A stretch of 64,000 nucleotides of DNA. Origin: Pannonibacter indicus (GTDB lineage: Bacteria; Pseudomonadota; Alphaproteobacteria; Rhizobiales; Stappiaceae). The stretch's first letter is position 1. The number at the start of each line of letters is the position of its first letter. This document shows, piece by piece, positions 54,240 to 64,000 of this stretch. The notes under the pieces are model-generated. The model searched no databases and was not told the origin of the DNA. It saw nothing but the letters and a program-made list of their open reading frames with translations. Position numbers and translations under genes: made by a program. The DNA is taken from contig NZ_LIPT01000011.1 in the NCBI RefSeq assembly GCF_001418225.1, forward strand, positions 60,225 to 124,224, given 5' to 3'.

Positions 54240-55790
54240 TCATCCGCCGTAGACGATGCCATTCGGACGATCGCCGACCGGCACCGTGCTCACCACTTCC
54301 TGCCTCTCGACGTCGATGATCGACACGCTGTCATCGGCGATGTTGGTCACGAACACCAAGGCACCGTCCGCCGATGCCGAGACGCCATGTGCGCCGCCAC
54401 CGGTGGTGAGGGTTTTCACCACCTGACCGGTCGCGGTGTCGATCACGGACACGGTGTCGTTCGGCTCCGCGTCGGTGCCCTGGTTGGCCACATAGACATA
54501 GGCTCCGTCCGGGGTCGCGAACATCTGGATCGGATTCAGCCCGACATCGATCCTGTCCGTCACCTCGCGGGTAGAGGTATCGATGACCGCCACACGGTTT
54601 TCGTCCCGAAGCGAGACGTAGACCTGAGCGCCCGAAGGCGTGAAGCCGACCTGGACCGGCGCTGCGCCCACCGGAATGCGCGCAACCTCGGAGAGCGCCT
54701 GCGTGTCGATGACGGACACGGATCCGTCCTCGACATTGGCCACATAGAGCTCGGTCTCATCCGGGCTAAGCCGCAGGCCGTGCGGATAGTCGCCCGTCGC
54801 AATGCGCCCGATGACCTCGGCCTTTTCGAGATCAACCACCGCGATCTCGCCGCCGCCCGACAGCGCGACAAACGCGCGCCCCAGCCGGTCCGCAACAACA
54901 TGCGCCGGGTGGGAGCCCACGGCGACGGTCGCCTTGGGCGCGGCGATGTTCTGCGGATCGAAAATGACCAGCAGACCCTCGGCCGCGCCTGCCGCGCCAT
55001 GCCCGTGCCCGTCCGCGCCATGATCTCCGCCGGCAGCAGGCTCGCCAACCGCCAACAGCAGCTTGCCATCGGGGGTCAGATCGACGTTGTGAGGAGCGAC
55101 CGGGATCGAGACGGTGTCGACCGCTCCGGTGCCGAGGTCGATGGCGCTGATCGAGTTGCCGCCTTCATTGGCGGAATAGACGGTTCCACCTGTCTGACCC
55201 AAGGGTGCCGACGCCTCGCCGGCATTCGCCGTCAGCCAGGCCTGCATTTCGGCGATCTCGCGCTCCTGCGCCGCGATGATCTGGGCGGCCCATTCTTTCG
55301 TTTGCGGATCGTCCCCATATTGCTGGACGATCCTGGCCATGTCGATCGCACCCAGATGATGCGGGATCATGCCCCGGACGAAGGCGACATCCGGATCGTC
55401 GGCCATGACGCCGTCCATCATCGGTCCGTGCATCGCATCCATGGCCTCGATATTGGCCCGAGTGAAGTCGGGAAGGCTTTCATTCGCCGGAGCCGCCTCG
55501 GCGTGCGGCGTGGCCATCATCCCGCCCTGCATCATCTGCTGCATCGCGCCCATGCATTCAGGAGTCATGGCCTGCATCATGGCCTGGCACTGCTCGGGCA
55601 TCATCCCTTGCATGCCGGCCATGCCCTGCATGTGGGGCATCTGGCCTGTGGGAGGCGTCGGCGCGGGCACCTGCTCCGCCTGTGCGGGCGGGGTTGCCGG
55701 GTGGTGGGTGTCATGCTCGGCCTGAGCGAAGGCAGCGCCCGCCAGGCCGGAGAGGATGCTGGCGGAAAGGGCGATTACGGTTCGATTCAT
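54240..55790 (-). CDS. DUF305 / YncE-type beta-propeller fusion, exported
   Basis: A 516-residue protein. A Sec signal peptide (RTVIALSASILSGLAGAAF) precedes a His/Met-rich linker (about 24-80), a DUF305 four-helix domain (FVRGMIPHHLGAIDMARIVQ) and a seven-bladed YVTN-like propeller (about 175-516). DUF305 proteins are periplasmic and often found with copper genes. ATG 55790 fits an AAAGGA site; a second ATG is 3 codons upstream. It is the last gene of the leftward copper cluster. It may bind or sense metal in the periplasm; this role is inferred. Confidence 0.85.
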   Translation of the reverse strand: MNRTVIALSASILSGLAGAAFAQAEHDTHHPATPPAQAEQVPAPTPPTGQMPHMQGMAGMQGMMPEQCQAMMQAMTPECMGAMQQMMQGGMMATPHAEAAPANESLPDFTRANIEAMDAMHGPMMDGVMADDPDVAFVRGMIPHHLGAIDMARIVQQYGDDPQTKEWAAQIIAAQEREIAEMQAWLTANAGEASAPLGQTGGTVYSANEGGNSISAIDLGTGAVDTVSIPVAPHNVDLTPDGKLLLAVGEPAAGGDHGADGHGHGAAGAAEGLLVIFDPQNIAAPKATVAVGSHPAHVVADRLGRAFVALSGGGEIAVVDLEKAEVIGRIATGDYPHGLRLSPDETELYVANVEDGSVSVIDTQALSEVARIPVGAAPVQVGFTPSGAQVYVSLRDENRVAVIDTSTREVTDRIDVGLNPIQMFATPDGAYVYVANQGTDAEPNDTVSVIDTATGQVVKTLTTGGGAHGVSASADGALVFVTNIADDSVSIIDVERQEVVSTVPVGDRPNGIVYGG

Positions 55791-55921
55791 TGATTTCATC
55801 CTTTGGTTCCGAGAGCCCCGGCCCGGATTCGCGGACGCGGTTCTCCGTTCTGTTCGTCGGTTTCTCGGGTTGGCGCGGGGCGGCCGGAGACATCTCGGGA
55901 TCTCCCGACAATTCCCGGCGC

Positions 55922-56332
55922 TCACGCCGCGATCAGACGGGGCGGCTTCAGGATTCCTGCGGGGGATCGCCCGCAGAAGTTACGGCGCAGACAGAGAAAA
56001 ACCTCACTACTTGCGGATACGCCCAACGCCGGCGGCTCGACGGGAACGGCGGCGATCAGACAGGCTTGGCAGCAGTCCACCAGACTGACGCCGCTGTCAG
56101 CACTGACGCAGCCAGCAGTTGAACCAGCGCCATGGTCAACCAGCATGTGATGCTGGGTGCAGTGGCCTGCCGTGGCGGCGCTCTGTTGCTGGTGGATGGC
56201 GTGTCCGGCTGGGCCGGCATGTGCCGGCGCCTGCAGAACCAGGGCGCCGATGGCAAGCAGCAGGATGCAGACTGCAACCTGGCGCAATCGGCCATACCCC
56301 GCCCGAAAAGCAACTCGTGCACGCTCGCTCAT
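55922..56332 (-). CDS. Small exported DUF2946-like protein
   Basis: A 136-residue protein with an N-terminal signal segment (VAVCILLLAIGALVLQAPAH), then a His/Cys-rich central part (TAGHCTQHHMLVDHGA, CVSADSG, VDCCQACLI). This is the pattern of DUF2946-type proteins that accompany copper-resistance genes. The ATG at 56332 gives a good signal peptide; the longer frame upstream does not. A metal-binding role is likely but unproven. Confidence 0.7.
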   Translation of the reverse strand: MSERARVAFRAGYGRLRQVAVCILLLAIGALVLQAPAHAGPAGHAIHQQQSAATAGHCTQHHMLVDHGAGSTAGCVSADSGVSLVDCCQACLIAAVPVEPPALGVSASSEVFLCLRRNFCGRSPAGILKPPRLIAA

Positions 56333-56497
56333 GCGCCACCTGCCTTCTCGGTGCCCCGCGAGACCGATGCGTTGCCGCGTTCCCGCCGCGCGCCACCAGC
56401 CGTGACGAGACCGCTCCGCTGACGGAGGCAAGTCGCCTCGGCCAGGTGCTGCTTTCGATCATGCGCAAGCTGGGCGGTCATGTCGGGCCTGCCTGTG

Positions 56498-56983
56498 TCA
56501 GATTTCCCGTGAACCGAGGAAGCGCCCGAAGCTGCGGGTGGTCTGGCCGAACAGGAACGCTTCGTAGGGTTCGGGATCCACGCCCGGAAAATCCATGCCA
56601 GGCGAACCGGCGGGCATGCCGGGAACGGCCAGCCCTGTCGCCTCGGGCCGCTCGGACAGAAGGCGGCGGATTGCTTCGGCGGGGACATGGCCCTCGACCA
56701 CATAGCCGCCCACCTCGGCGGTGTGGCACGATGCCAGATCGGCCGGCACGCCGAGGCGTTGCTTGAGGCTGTCCATGTCGGCGGACTCCACCACCCGCAC
56801 AGGGAACCCCGCCGCCTCGATATGCGCGACCCAGCCGTCACAGCAGCCGCAGGACGGATCCTTGCTGACGCTCACCAGCGGCAGCGCTTCGGCATGTCCC
56901 CGCCCCGGCATCGACATCAGCAAGGGCAGCACTCCGACAGCGGCCAGAATGGTGCGCCGGCTAATGTTGTGATCGTTTCTCAT
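56498..56983 (-). CDS. DUF411 metal-binding protein, exported
   Basis: A 161-residue protein with an N-terminal twin-Arg-like signal (NISRRTILAAVGVLPLL) and the DUF411 motif DPSCGCCDGWVAHIE. Further conserved parts are LASCHTAEVGGYVVEGHVP and GMPAGSPGMDFPG. DUF411 (CopG-like) proteins are small periplasmic copper-handling proteins. ATG 56983 has a GAGG site upstream. It lies between the ATPase and the DUF2946-like gene in the same direction. Confidence 0.88.
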   Translation of the reverse strand: MRNDHNISRRTILAAVGVLPLLMSMPGRGHAEALPLVSVSKDPSCGCCDGWVAHIEAAGFPVRVVESADMDSLKQRLGVPADLASCHTAEVGGYVVEGHVPAEAIRRLLSERPEATGLAVPGMPAGSPGMDFPGVDPEPYEAFLFGQTTRSFGRFLGSREI

Positions 56984-57125
56984 CGTCAAACCTCGTTTCA
57001 TGGATTGCATTGTCTCGCCGTCACGGTCGGGGCGCGACGCACGAAGGGGTGAGCAGGTACGCATCTGCCGCGGCACGACGTCGGCATGTGCGTGCGCGGG
57101 TTCGGCTGTTGATGCCGCACGGCGA

Positions 57126-59531
57126 TCACAGCTTCACCCTCCGCAGCCGGGCGGCATTGGCGATCACGCTGACCGAGGACAGCGCCATGGCGGCAGCGGC
57201 GATGATCGGCGACAGCAGGATGCCTAAGAACGGATAGAGCACCCCCGCCGCGACCGGCACGCCAAGCGCGTTGTAGATGAAGGCGAAGAACAGGTTCTGG
57301 CGAATGTTGCCCATGACCGCTTCCGACAGCCGGCGGGCGCGGACGATACCGTTGAGATCGCCCTTGAGCAGGGTGACGCCAGCGCTTTCCATCGCCACAT
57401 CGGTGCCGGTGCCCATGGCGATGCCGACATCGGCGGCAGCCAGCGCCGGCGCGTCGTTGACGCCGTCGCCGGCCATCGCCACCACCTCGCCCGCCGCCTT
57501 GTGCCGCGCGACGACCGCGCTTTTCTGATCGGGGAGAACCTCGGCTTCGATTTCGTCGATGCCGAGCCGGCGGGCGACGGCCTTCGCCGTCGTCCAGTTG
57601 TCCCCCGTCAGCATGACCACACGGATGCCTTGCGCCTTGAGCGCGGCCAGCGCCTCGGGCGTCGAGGGCTTGACTGGATCGGCGATGGCAAAGATTGCCG
57701 CGACGCGACCATCGACGCCCATGAAGATCGCAGTCGCCCCGTCCTCGCGCAGCCGGTCGGCCTCATCGGCCAGCGGCGCGACATCGACCCCATGTTCGGC
57801 GAGGAATTTTGCGTTGCCAAGCGCGATGCGCTTGCCCTCGACCGTGCCATAGGCGCCCTTGCCGGTGGGCGAATCGAAATCCGCGACCGGCGCGGCCGCG
57901 ATCCCGCGTTCGTCCGCCGCGCGAACGATGGCAAGCGCGAGGGGATGCTCGCTCGCGCGTTCGACGCTGGCGGCAAGGCGCAGCGCCTCACCTTCGGTAA
58001 AGCCCGCCGCCGGCACGATGGCGGTGACGGCGGGCCGGCCCTCGGTCAAGGTTCCGGTCTTGTCGACGATGATGGTGTTGACCTTCTCCATGTGCTCCAG
58101 CGCCTCGGCGTTCTTGATCAGCACCCCCGCCTGCGCGCCGCGCCCGACGCCCACCATGATCGACATCGGCGTCGCCAGCCCCAGCGCGCAGGGGCAGGCA
58201 ATGATCAGGACCGAGACCGCCGCGATGAGACCGAAGGAGAAGCGCGGCTCCGGCCCCCAGATCGACCAGGCGACGAAGGCGAGGATGGCGACCAGGATCA
58301 CCGCCGGCACGAACCAGCCGGAGACCTGATCGGCGAGGCGCTGGATCGGTGCGCGGCTTCGCTGCGCCTCGGCGACGAGCTGGACGATCTGCGACAGCAT
58401 GGTGTCGCGGCCGACCTTCTTCGCCTCGATCACCAGCGCGCCCGACTGGTTCATGGTGCCGCCGATGGCCTTGGCGCCGACCTCCTTGGTCACCGGCATC
58501 GACTCGCCCGTCACCATCGATTCATCGACGGCGCTGCGGCCCTCCAGCACCTCGCCATCGACGGGCACTTTCTCGCCGGGACGCACCCGCAGGCGGTCGC
58601 CGACCTGCACACTGTCGAGCTGAACTTCCTCCTCGGTGCCGTCGTCACGAATGATCCGGGCGGTCTTGGGGGCAAGGTCCAGGAGCGCGCGGATCGCGCC
58701 GCTGGTGCTCTCGCGCGCGCGCAGTTCCAGCACCTGCCCGAGCAGGACTAGGACGGTGATGACCGCCGCCGCCTCGAAATAGACCGCGACCGAGCCGTCG
58801 TGCTCTCGGAAGGCGTCGGGAAAGATGCCGGGCGCCAGCGTGGCGACGACGCTGTAGATCCACGCCGCCCCGGTGCCCATGGCGATCAGGGTGAACATGT
58901 TGAGGCTGCGGTTGACCAGCGACTGCCAGCCGCGCTGGAAGAACGGCCAACCAGCCCATAGCACGACCGGCGTTGCGAGGATCAGTTGCAACCAGTTCGA
59001 GGTCAGTTGGCCGATATAGTGAGTCAGGCCAAGAAAATGGCCGCCCATTTCGAGGATCACCACTGGAATCGTCAGCGCCAGCCCGATCCAGAACCGGCGC
59101 GTCATGTCGATCAGTTCCTCATTGGGTCCGGCCTCCAGGCTGACCAGCACCGGCTCCAGCGCCATGCCGCAGATCGGGCATGACCCCGGTCCGACCTGGC
59201 GGATCTCGGGGTGCATCGGGCAGGTGTAGATCGTCCCCTCCGGAACCGGCTCGGCCTTCTCGGTCGCCGCTTCCGGATCCAGATAGCGGTCCGGGTCTGC
59301 CAAGAACTTCGTTCGGCATCCGGCCGAGCAGAAGTAATAGGGCCGGCCGCCATGCTCGGCCTTGTGCGCGGTCGTGTGGGGATCGACCATCATGCCGCAG
59401 ACCGGGTCCTTGACCTTGTGGGCTGTGTCCGGCGCGGCGGCCGCATGGTCTTGCGCGTGATCGTGCACATGCCCGTGGGTCGAACGAGCGTGCGCATGTT
59501 TCTGGTGATCGTGTTCGGTCTTGCTGGTCAT
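57126..59531 (-). CDS. Copper/silver-type P1B ATPase with His-rich, YHS and heavy-metal-binding N-terminus
   Basis: An 801-residue pump. The N-terminus is His-rich (about 5-35). A YHS domain ([11 protein letters not shown], then [12 protein letters not shown]) and a [21 protein letters not shown] motif follow, in place of the usual CxxC HMA domains. The membrane core has the CPC motif (C446-P447-C448), phosphorylation site D490 in DKTGTLT and the hinge [10 protein letters not shown]. It exports monovalent copper or silver from the cytoplasm. ATG 59531 has a GAGGAGGC site upstream. Confidence 0.93.
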   Translation of the reverse strand: MTSKTEHDHQKHAHARSTHGHVHDHAQDHAAAAPDTAHKVKDPVCGMMVDPHTTAHKAEHGGRPYYFCSAGCRTKFLADPDRYLDPEAATEKAEPVPEGTIYTCPMHPEIRQVGPGSCPICGMALEPVLVSLEAGPNEELIDMTRRFWIGLALTIPVVILEMGGHFLGLTHYIGQLTSNWLQLILATPVVLWAGWPFFQRGWQSLVNRSLNMFTLIAMGTGAAWIYSVVATLAPGIFPDAFREHDGSVAVYFEAAAVITVLVLLGQVLELRARESTSGAIRALLDLAPKTARIIRDDGTEEEVQLDSVQVGDRLRVRPGEKVPVDGEVLEGRSAVDESMVTGESMPVTKEVGAKAIGGTMNQSGALVIEAKKVGRDTMLSQIVQLVAEAQRSRAPIQRLADQVSGWFVPAVILVAILAFVAWSIWGPEPRFSFGLIAAVSVLIIACPCALGLATPMSIMVGVGRGAQAGVLIKNAEALEHMEKVNTIIVDKTGTLTEGRPAVTAIVPAAGFTEGEALRLAASVERASEHPLALAIVRAADERGIAAAPVADFDSPTGKGAYGTVEGKRIALGNAKFLAEHGVDVAPLADEADRLREDGATAIFMGVDGRVAAIFAIADPVKPSTPEALAALKAQGIRVVMLTGDNWTTAKAVARRLGIDEIEAEVLPDQKSAVVARHKAAGEVVAMAGDGVNDAPALAAADVGIAMGTGTDVAMESAGVTLLKGDLNGIVRARRLSEAVMGNIRQNLFFAFIYNALGVPVAAGVLYPFLGILLSPIIAAAAMALSSVSVIANAARLRRVKL

Positions 59532-59691
59532 TTCCACGCCTCCTCGGCGTTTCATCCTGAGCTTGCGTTTCACCTGTTCTGCGCTTTCCAACCGCTGGAA
59601 GGTCAAGAGGCGATCGGGAAGCTTGAAATATTGCCCGTTGCAGGTTCTCCGCCGAGGGGCGCTGACATGCGGCGCCCTCGGCATTGCGCGG

Positions 59692-61167
59692 TCATGTGCT
59701 GACCGCGAACTCGGTCATCATGCCGCTGGCCAGATGCGGCATGTGGTGGCAGTGCAGCATCCAGCGTGCCGCCTCGCCTGCGTCGAGCGCGATATCGACC
59801 ATCGACATCGGCGGCACATAAACGGTGTCGCGCCGGGCACCCGCGACGCGCCGTCCGTTCAGGCCGACGACCTGGAACACATGGCCGTGCAGGTGCATCG
59901 GGTGCCCCATCATCGACATGTTGTGGAAGGACAGCACCACCCGCTCGCCCGACTTCGCAGTGACCCGCCTGTGCTCACCCCAGGTGGCGCCGTTGATCGT
60001 CCAGACATAGGGCTGCATCTGGCCACCCAGCATCAGTATCTGGCTGCGATCGACCGGACGCTCGGTCAGCGGATCGGCAGCCATCAGCCGCGACTCCTGT
60101 GCCAGATCGGTGTCAAAGGCGGGGGTATCGGTGTCGGCGAGGCTCTCGACGCGCCGAACTGCGGCCCCCGGCGTAGCGAGGATCAGGCCGGTGCGTTCGC
60201 GTGCGCCTTCCCTCAGCGCCAGAATCGGACAGGCGCCGCCTTCGGCTGGCAAGTCGATGTCGAGGTCCAGGCGCTGCCCCATGGCAAGACCGAAGCGATT
60301 GCCCGCGACGGGCTGCACCGGATGCCCGTCCACGGCGATCAGCCGCGCCCGGGCGGCGCCGGTGTCGATCCAGAACACCGTCGCGGCGGCGGCGTTGATG
60401 ACGCGCAGCCGTACCCTCCCGCCGCGCTCCACCGCCACCACCTCCGGGTCGGCAAGCGTGCGGTCATTGGCGAGATAGGCGTCCCAGTCGTAATCGTTCA
60501 GGTCCATGGCCATGCCGCCTATCGCCATGCCGCCCATGGAGCCGTGGTCCATCCGCTGCATCGCGCCCATGCCCATCATGCCGGACCCCATGGCCTGCAT
60601 CCCGTCGCCGTGCCCCCCGTGGCTGCCGCCACCGCCGGCGCCGATCTCCACCAGCACCTCCTCGGGGGTCTTGAACGAGAAATCGTGCAGGAACAGCACG
60701 ACCTCCTGCCGGTCGGCGGTCAGATCCTCGGGAGCGCGCACGATCAGTGGAGCGGCCAGCAGTTGCATTTCCTGCAGCGGAACATGACTGTGCATCCAGA
60801 AGGTGCCGGGCAGCGGGGCGAAATCGAAGGACCGCGTCTCACCCGGCGCGATGAGCGGCAGCGGCATGTCGGGCACGCCATCCTGGGCATTGGGCGGGAT
60901 CTGCCCGTGCCAATGGATTATGGTCGGGACGTCGAGATCATTCTTCAGATCGACCCGGAACCGCTGGCCGGGATCGAGGGTCAGCCCCTGACCGCCGGGG
61001 CCGGCAAGGCCGAAGACCGTGGCCGCCCGCCCGCCGATGTCGAGCGTCCTGCGGGTTGCGGTCAAGGCGAGTGGGGCCGCCTCGGCATAGGCGGCACGGG
61101 GAAGATGGGCGGCTGCCAGCACGGCAGCGCCTGCGGCCAGAAAGCCGCGACGGGTAAGATTGTTCAT
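59692..61167 (-). CDS. Periplasmic multicopper oxidase (CueO/CopA-type)
   Basis: A 491-residue oxidase with a Tat signal ([16 protein letters not shown]). The copper ligand motifs are HWHG (H85, H87), HSH (H126, H128), HPMHLHGH and the C-terminal HCHHMPH followed by M. A Met/His-rich insert (about 178-220: [20 protein letters not shown]) recalls the cuprous-ion-binding loop of CueO. It oxidises Cu(I) to the less harmful Cu(II). A GAGGAG site precedes ATG 61167. It is 160 nt upstream of the ATPase, same direction. Confidence 0.93.
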   Translation of the reverse strand: MNNLTRRGFLAAGAAVLAAAHLPRAAYAEAAPLALTATRRTLDIGGRAATVFGLAGPGGQGLTLDPGQRFRVDLKNDLDVPTIIHWHGQIPPNAQDGVPDMPLPLIAPGETRSFDFAPLPGTFWMHSHVPLQEMQLLAAPLIVRAPEDLTADRQEVVLFLHDFSFKTPEEVLVEIGAGGGGSHGGHGDGMQAMGSGMMGMGAMQRMDHGSMGGMAIGGMAMDLNDYDWDAYLANDRTLADPEVVAVERGGRVRLRVINAAAATVFWIDTGAARARLIAVDGHPVQPVAGNRFGLAMGQRLDLDIDLPAEGGACPILALREGARERTGLILATPGAAVRRVESLADTDTPAFDTDLAQESRLMAADPLTERPVDRSQILMLGGQMQPYVWTINGATWGEHRRVTAKSGERVVLSFHNMSMMGHPMHLHGHVFQVVGLNGRRVAGARRDTVYVPPMSMVDIALDAGEAARWMLHCHHMPHLASGMMTEFAVST

Positions 61168-61240
61168 GTTCGTCTCCTCGGGACTGCCGTCCCGCATGTC
61201 AGGTCCGATGGGCCGCCGCGGGCGAGGGCCCGGGGCGAGA

Positions 61241-61600
61241 TCAAAGGAGACGGATCTTGGGAGGTCGTTCGTTCAGGCCCGGACCCTGCCCGGGAGCATC
61301 CATGTCAACCGGCAGGGTATGGGCGGCGCGCGGGCGATCCTCGATTGCCGCGTCCGGAACAGACGCGATGACGCCGGGTACACCGGCACAGGCCATGGCA
61401 CAGGCGGCGGCATCGCTGGTGCCGCAATCCGATCCCGTTCCGCAATCGGCGCTGCCGGTATCTGGCTTCACCATCATGTGGCTGTCATGGGCGGCCGCCA
61501 TCGTGCCATCCAGCATCGTGCGCGCCGCATGCGCCGCCGTCATCGCCGTGACGACGGCGAAGGACAGGACGACGAGAAGGGCGACGATGCGACCAAACAT
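61241..61600 (-). CDS. Small Cys-rich exported protein heading the copper cluster
   Basis: A 119-residue protein with a signal peptide (FGRIVALLVVLSFAVVTAMT), then a His/Met stretch (AAHDSHMMVKPD) and a four-Cys part (SADCGTGSDCGTSDAAACAM plus CAG). It ends ERPPKIRLL. Similar small exported proteins are found in copper clusters, but no domain name applies. An ATG 12 codons upstream is an alternative start. It diverges from the cytochrome gene. Confidence 0.65.
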   Translation of the reverse strand: MFGRIVALLVVLSFAVVTAMTAAHAARTMLDGTMAAAHDSHMMVKPDTGSADCGTGSDCGTSDAAACAMACAGVPGVIASVPDAAIEDRPRAAHTLPVDMDAPGQGPGLNERPPKIRLL

Positions 61601-61693
61601 GCGACGAAGATAGGAAGACCGGTCGCAATTGTCCATTGCCGCCAATGCCGCAGGCTTGCGCCCACATGAACGAAATCGTGATGATCGTGATCC

Positions 61694-62176
61694 ATGACGG
61701 AAGATTCGGAGGAGCGATTGCGCGGGATTTCCAGAACACATCTGGTATTTGTGATGGCAGTATCGCTCTCCCTTGCGCTCCTGTTCATCTGGCAATTCGG
61801 CAAGAAGCACGCGACAAGCGCTGACTCCACCAGGACGATCGAGGCCGGGCGCGGACTCTATGCCGATCACTGTGCATCGTGCCACGGGGCATCGCTGGAA
61901 GGACAGCCGGACTGGCAATCCCCGCTGCCCTCCGGCCGCCTGCCTGCACCACCACACGATGCCAGCGGCCACACCTGGCATCACCCCGACGAACTTCTGT
62001 TCCGCATCGTGAAGGAAGGCACCGCCGCTGTCGTCGGGGGCGGCTATGAAAGCGACATGCCCGGGTTTGCCCGTGTGCTGAGCGATGCGGAAATCCGGGC
62101 GGTTCTTGCCTTCATCAGGAGCACCTGGCCCGAACGTGAGCGTCGATATCAGAGTGAAGTTTCACGCCGGGACTGA
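61694..62176 (+). CDS. Membrane-anchored class I cytochrome c
   Basis: A 160-residue protein with an N-terminal membrane helix (about 16-35) and one haem site CASCH (C60, C63, H64). The distal ligand is probably Met122 in YESDMPGF. It diverges from the copper cluster with a 93-nt gap. It may carry electrons connected with copper oxidation or respiration; the partner is not visible. Confidence 0.88.
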   Translation: MTEDSEERLRGISRTHLVFVMAVSLSLALLFIWQFGKKHATSADSTRTIEAGRGLYADHCASCHGASLEGQPDWQSPLPSGRLPAPPHDASGHTWHHPDELLFRIVKEGTAAVVGGGYESDMPGFARVLSDAEIRAVLAFIRSTWPERERRYQSEVSRRD

Positions 62177-62308
62177 AGGTCCGGGAGCAACGGCCCGGCA
62201 ATATGGTCAGCGGGCTGACGCACTGATGGTTCCAAATGGAGTCGCTCTGGCGGATGCCCTCGGCGTCAAAGCCGTCAAGCTTTCTGCGGCTCGCTCTCGA
62301 ACCACGGA

Positions 62309-63376
62309 TCACGCCGCATCGCGCGTGTAGGAGGTAACGATGCCGCCGAGCTGGCGCCGGCAGCAGATCGGGCCGTCACGGGCGGGGCGGAAATCGACCT
62401 GAAGCACGTTGTTGCCGATCTCGCGCCCGCGATGCGGGCGCTCGACATTGTAATGGCGCACCCAGGTGCGCAGGATATAGTCGAGCTGCGACCGGCTGAA
62501 GCAGACGAAGAAATCCAGGCATTCGCGCTTGATGGTGCCGATGAAGGATTCCGCGAAGGCATTGGCGTTCGGCGCCCGGTGCGGGATCTGGATGACCCGG
62601 GCAGCTTCCGACGCCCAGACGGCATCGAAGCTGGCGCTGAACTTGGTGTCGGCGTCGCGGATCAGGAAATCCGGCGTGATCTCTTGGTCCGCGCACCACA
62701 TCAGCGTATTGCGGGCCTGCTGGGTTACCCATACCGAGTCGGGGGCGTAGGTCGGGGTGCTGCAGAACACGCGGCGGCTGCCGAGATGGATGAAGATCAG
62801 CACATAGGCCGTCAGCGGCCCGCGGGCGGTAAGCACAGTCTTGGTGAAGAAGTCGCAGGCCACCATGCTTTCCATATGCGCCCTGACGAAGGTGGTCCAC
62901 GGCAGGGCCGGCTTCTTCTTCCGCTTCTCGGGGCTGGGGTGGATGCCCGCCTCATCGAGGATGCGCTTGACCGAGTTGGCGCCGGCATAGAGCCCGAGCT
63001 TTTTCAGCTCCCCGGCGATCCGCTTGTAGCCCCAGAGGAGATTTTCCGAGCCGATGCGAATGACGACGTCGCGCAGCTCCTGCGTCAGGCGCGGCCTGCC
63101 CACGGCCTTGAAGGCGCGCCCATCACGCATCTGGGCAAGCCAGCGCTTGTAGGTCGCGGGCCTGGCCACCTCCATAAGCCCGTCGATATCGTGTCCGCAC
63201 TCCGCCCCGATGCGCAGCAGCTCGGATTTCTCGGCGGGCGACAGGATGATCCTTTGCGCCGGGATGCGGGCCCGGAGAATATGGATCTGGGCCTTGAGCA
63301 GCCGCATCTGCGCGTTGTGCCGCGGCATGAAGAACCGGGCCAGGAAGACCAGAAGGAGGGAAAACGTCGAATTCAT
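62309..63376 (-). mobile_element. Single-ORF DDE transposase (IS481/IS3-like, rve core)
   Basis: A 355-residue transposase from ATG 63376. The N-terminal HTH-like part (ATYKRWLAQMRDGRAFKAVG) is followed by an rve integrase core. DDE candidates are D175 (MVACDFFTK), D241 (FLIRDADTKF) and E276 (NAFAESFIGTIKREC), with a near-35-residue D-E gap. It appears full length. Terminal inverted repeats could not be assigned with certainty; the right end is probably within 63400-63470. Confidence 0.85.
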
Positions 63377-63604
63377 CTTGCCGGGCTCCACCACGGCGCT
63401 TAAAAAATTGCCGTCATGTCAATGCGATGAGACGTGCCTACATTTTGGCACCCCTCTCAGGAAGGCCAAAAACGCGCGGGACGGGTGATGGCCGTCGTGA
63501 ATCCACGGCGCGCCGCAGCGGGCAGGTCAGTCGATCTCTCCATGAAGCCATAATAGCCCCGATCATCCGTTTCGCTGCCAGTCGCGCCTGAACCAGATGA
63601 CCAT
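63377..63604. other. Region beyond the transposase gene
   Basis: About 230 nt with an AT-rich stretch just after the transposase start (upstream on its strand), including TTAAAAAATTG. It likely carries the transposase promoter and one insertion-sequence end. No gene was identified. Confidence 0.35.
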
Positions 63605-63865
63605 TCAAACCATCACCAGCGTCATATAAAACAATGGCTTATATGGCAGAGAAGGTTCGACGTCAGACCCATCCCCTCCGCCACTTGCCCCCGCGAAAGC
63701 GTTCTCCCCATCCGGCTGCGGTCGGATTTTTCCGTTGTTTTCGTGGGTTATGCGGGAGGGGCTGAGCACTGCCCCCGCTGCCAGGAGGCCCGGAAGCGGT
63801 CTCTCAGGGCCGATATTCTCCGGACCTGTTGACTGCGCTCGTTTGGTGAATTTCTTATAAGCCAT
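63605..63865 (-). CDS. Small uncertain ORF within a short inverted-repeat element
   Basis: An 86-codon frame, MAYKKFTKRAQ..., ending YKPLFYMTLVMV. It starts inside one arm and ends just beyond the other arm of a 13-bp inverted repeat (63631-63643 and 63856-63868). Composition is mixed and no family is recognised. It may not be a real gene. Confidence 0.25.
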   Translation of the reverse strand: MAYKKFTKRAQSTGPENIGPERPLPGLLAAGAVLSPSRITHENNGKIRPQPDGENAFAGASGGGDGSDVEPSLPYKPLFYMTLVMV

Positions 63866-63868
63866 TGT
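63631..63868. repeat. Perfect 13-bp inverted repeat bounding about 240 bp
   Basis: ACAATGGCTTATA at 63631-63643 and its exact reverse complement TATAAGCCATTGT at 63856-63868 bound a 238-bp segment. It resembles a MITE or a decayed insertion sequence next to the full-size transposase gene. No target duplication was identified. Confidence 0.5.
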
Positions 63869-63949
63869 AAGATAGCAAAAAAATCCAGCGTCCGAAATTG
63901 CTTGGATTGGAGTCGCGTTTGCTTCTGCCGCGACCGGGTTCGGAAGTTC

Positions 63950-64000
63950 TCAGGCCATGGCCCGTTCCAGTCTCTGCTTCCGGCGCTCCCAGTCGGGCAT
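63950..64000 (-). CDS. 3' end of a leftward gene entering from the right edge
   Basis: The minus strand reads MPDWERRKQRLERAMA and stop at 63950-63952, open to the window edge. It looks like the C-terminus of a gene running off the window. Too short for identification. Confidence 0.3.
   Translation of the reverse strand: MPDWERRKQRLERAMA

Noticed and set aside
53948..54319. 123-codon frame with a hydrophobic stretch before the copper genes
   Set aside because: Only the segment around 54105-54160 looks coding; the rest is composition noise, so at most a remnant.
59521..61371. 616-codon rightward open frame across the multicopper oxidase
   Set aside because: Antisense shadow of an oxidase whose copper ligands are all visible on the minus strand.

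Overview
The window is high-GC alphaproteobacterial DNA. The NAD-dependent formate dehydrogenase operon, ureide catabolism genes, GTA-like phage tail genes and a Rhodobacterales/Hyphomicrobiales-style prophage gene set all fit this; the exact genus is inference only. It falls into four parts. (1) Positions 1-13047 look like host chromosome. An oxalate/formate-type MFS transporter, cut by the window edge, and a LysR regulator precede a complete, translationally coupled fdsGBA-fdhD-fdsD operon for a soluble, molybdenum-dependent, NAD-linked formate dehydrogenase. A mosaic intergenic repeat and a frameshifted Xre/MbcA-type antitoxin remnant follow. Then come a leftward AI-2E-family permease, the ureide genes allE and allA, a small Sel1 protein and tRNA-Ser(GCT).

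(2) Positions ~13.1-53.7 kb are a large, apparently intact prophage of about 40 kb. Its left end is a leftward integration and control block: two small proteins, a serine recombinase, DUF2924, another small protein and an S24-type repressor. A rightward replication/recombination module follows: AlpA-like protein, Sak4-like ATPase, an ssDNA-binding-like protein, helicase, PD-(D/E)XK nuclease, primase-helicase and RuvC-like resolvase. Between primase-helicase and resolvase lies a structured non-coding stretch with a 68-bp periodic motif. Next come an accessory zone (TacAT toxin-antitoxin, ParB-methyltransferase, an antisense RNase-H-like gene) and a packaging/head module (terminases, portal, protease-capsid fusion). 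The tail module resembles the Rhodobacter gene transfer agent (DUF2460, DUF2163, NlpC/P60, gp15-like), with holin and endolysin embedded in it. A ParDE module and an antisense AbrB-type gene interrupt this late operon, and the tail chaperone carries a classical A AAA AAC slippery heptamer.

(3) Positions 54.2-62.2 kb are a copper (or silver) tolerance cluster read leftwards: a small Cys-rich exported protein, a multicopper oxidase, a P1B-type ATPase with His-rich/YHS N-terminus, a DUF411 protein, a DUF2946-like protein and a DUF305/beta-propeller fusion. A membrane-anchored cytochrome c diverges from it. (4) Positions 62.3-64.0 kb hold a single-ORF DDE transposase and a short element bounded by a perfect 13-bp inverted repeat, so the copper cluster is probably on mobile DNA.

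The most unusual signals are the structured repeat region at 25.6-25.93 kb, the toxin-antitoxin and antisense genes within the late operon, the frameshift site with its Cys-rich read-through segment, and the DUF305-propeller fusion. No CRISPR array, and no unmistakably new multi-gene defence system, was seen.
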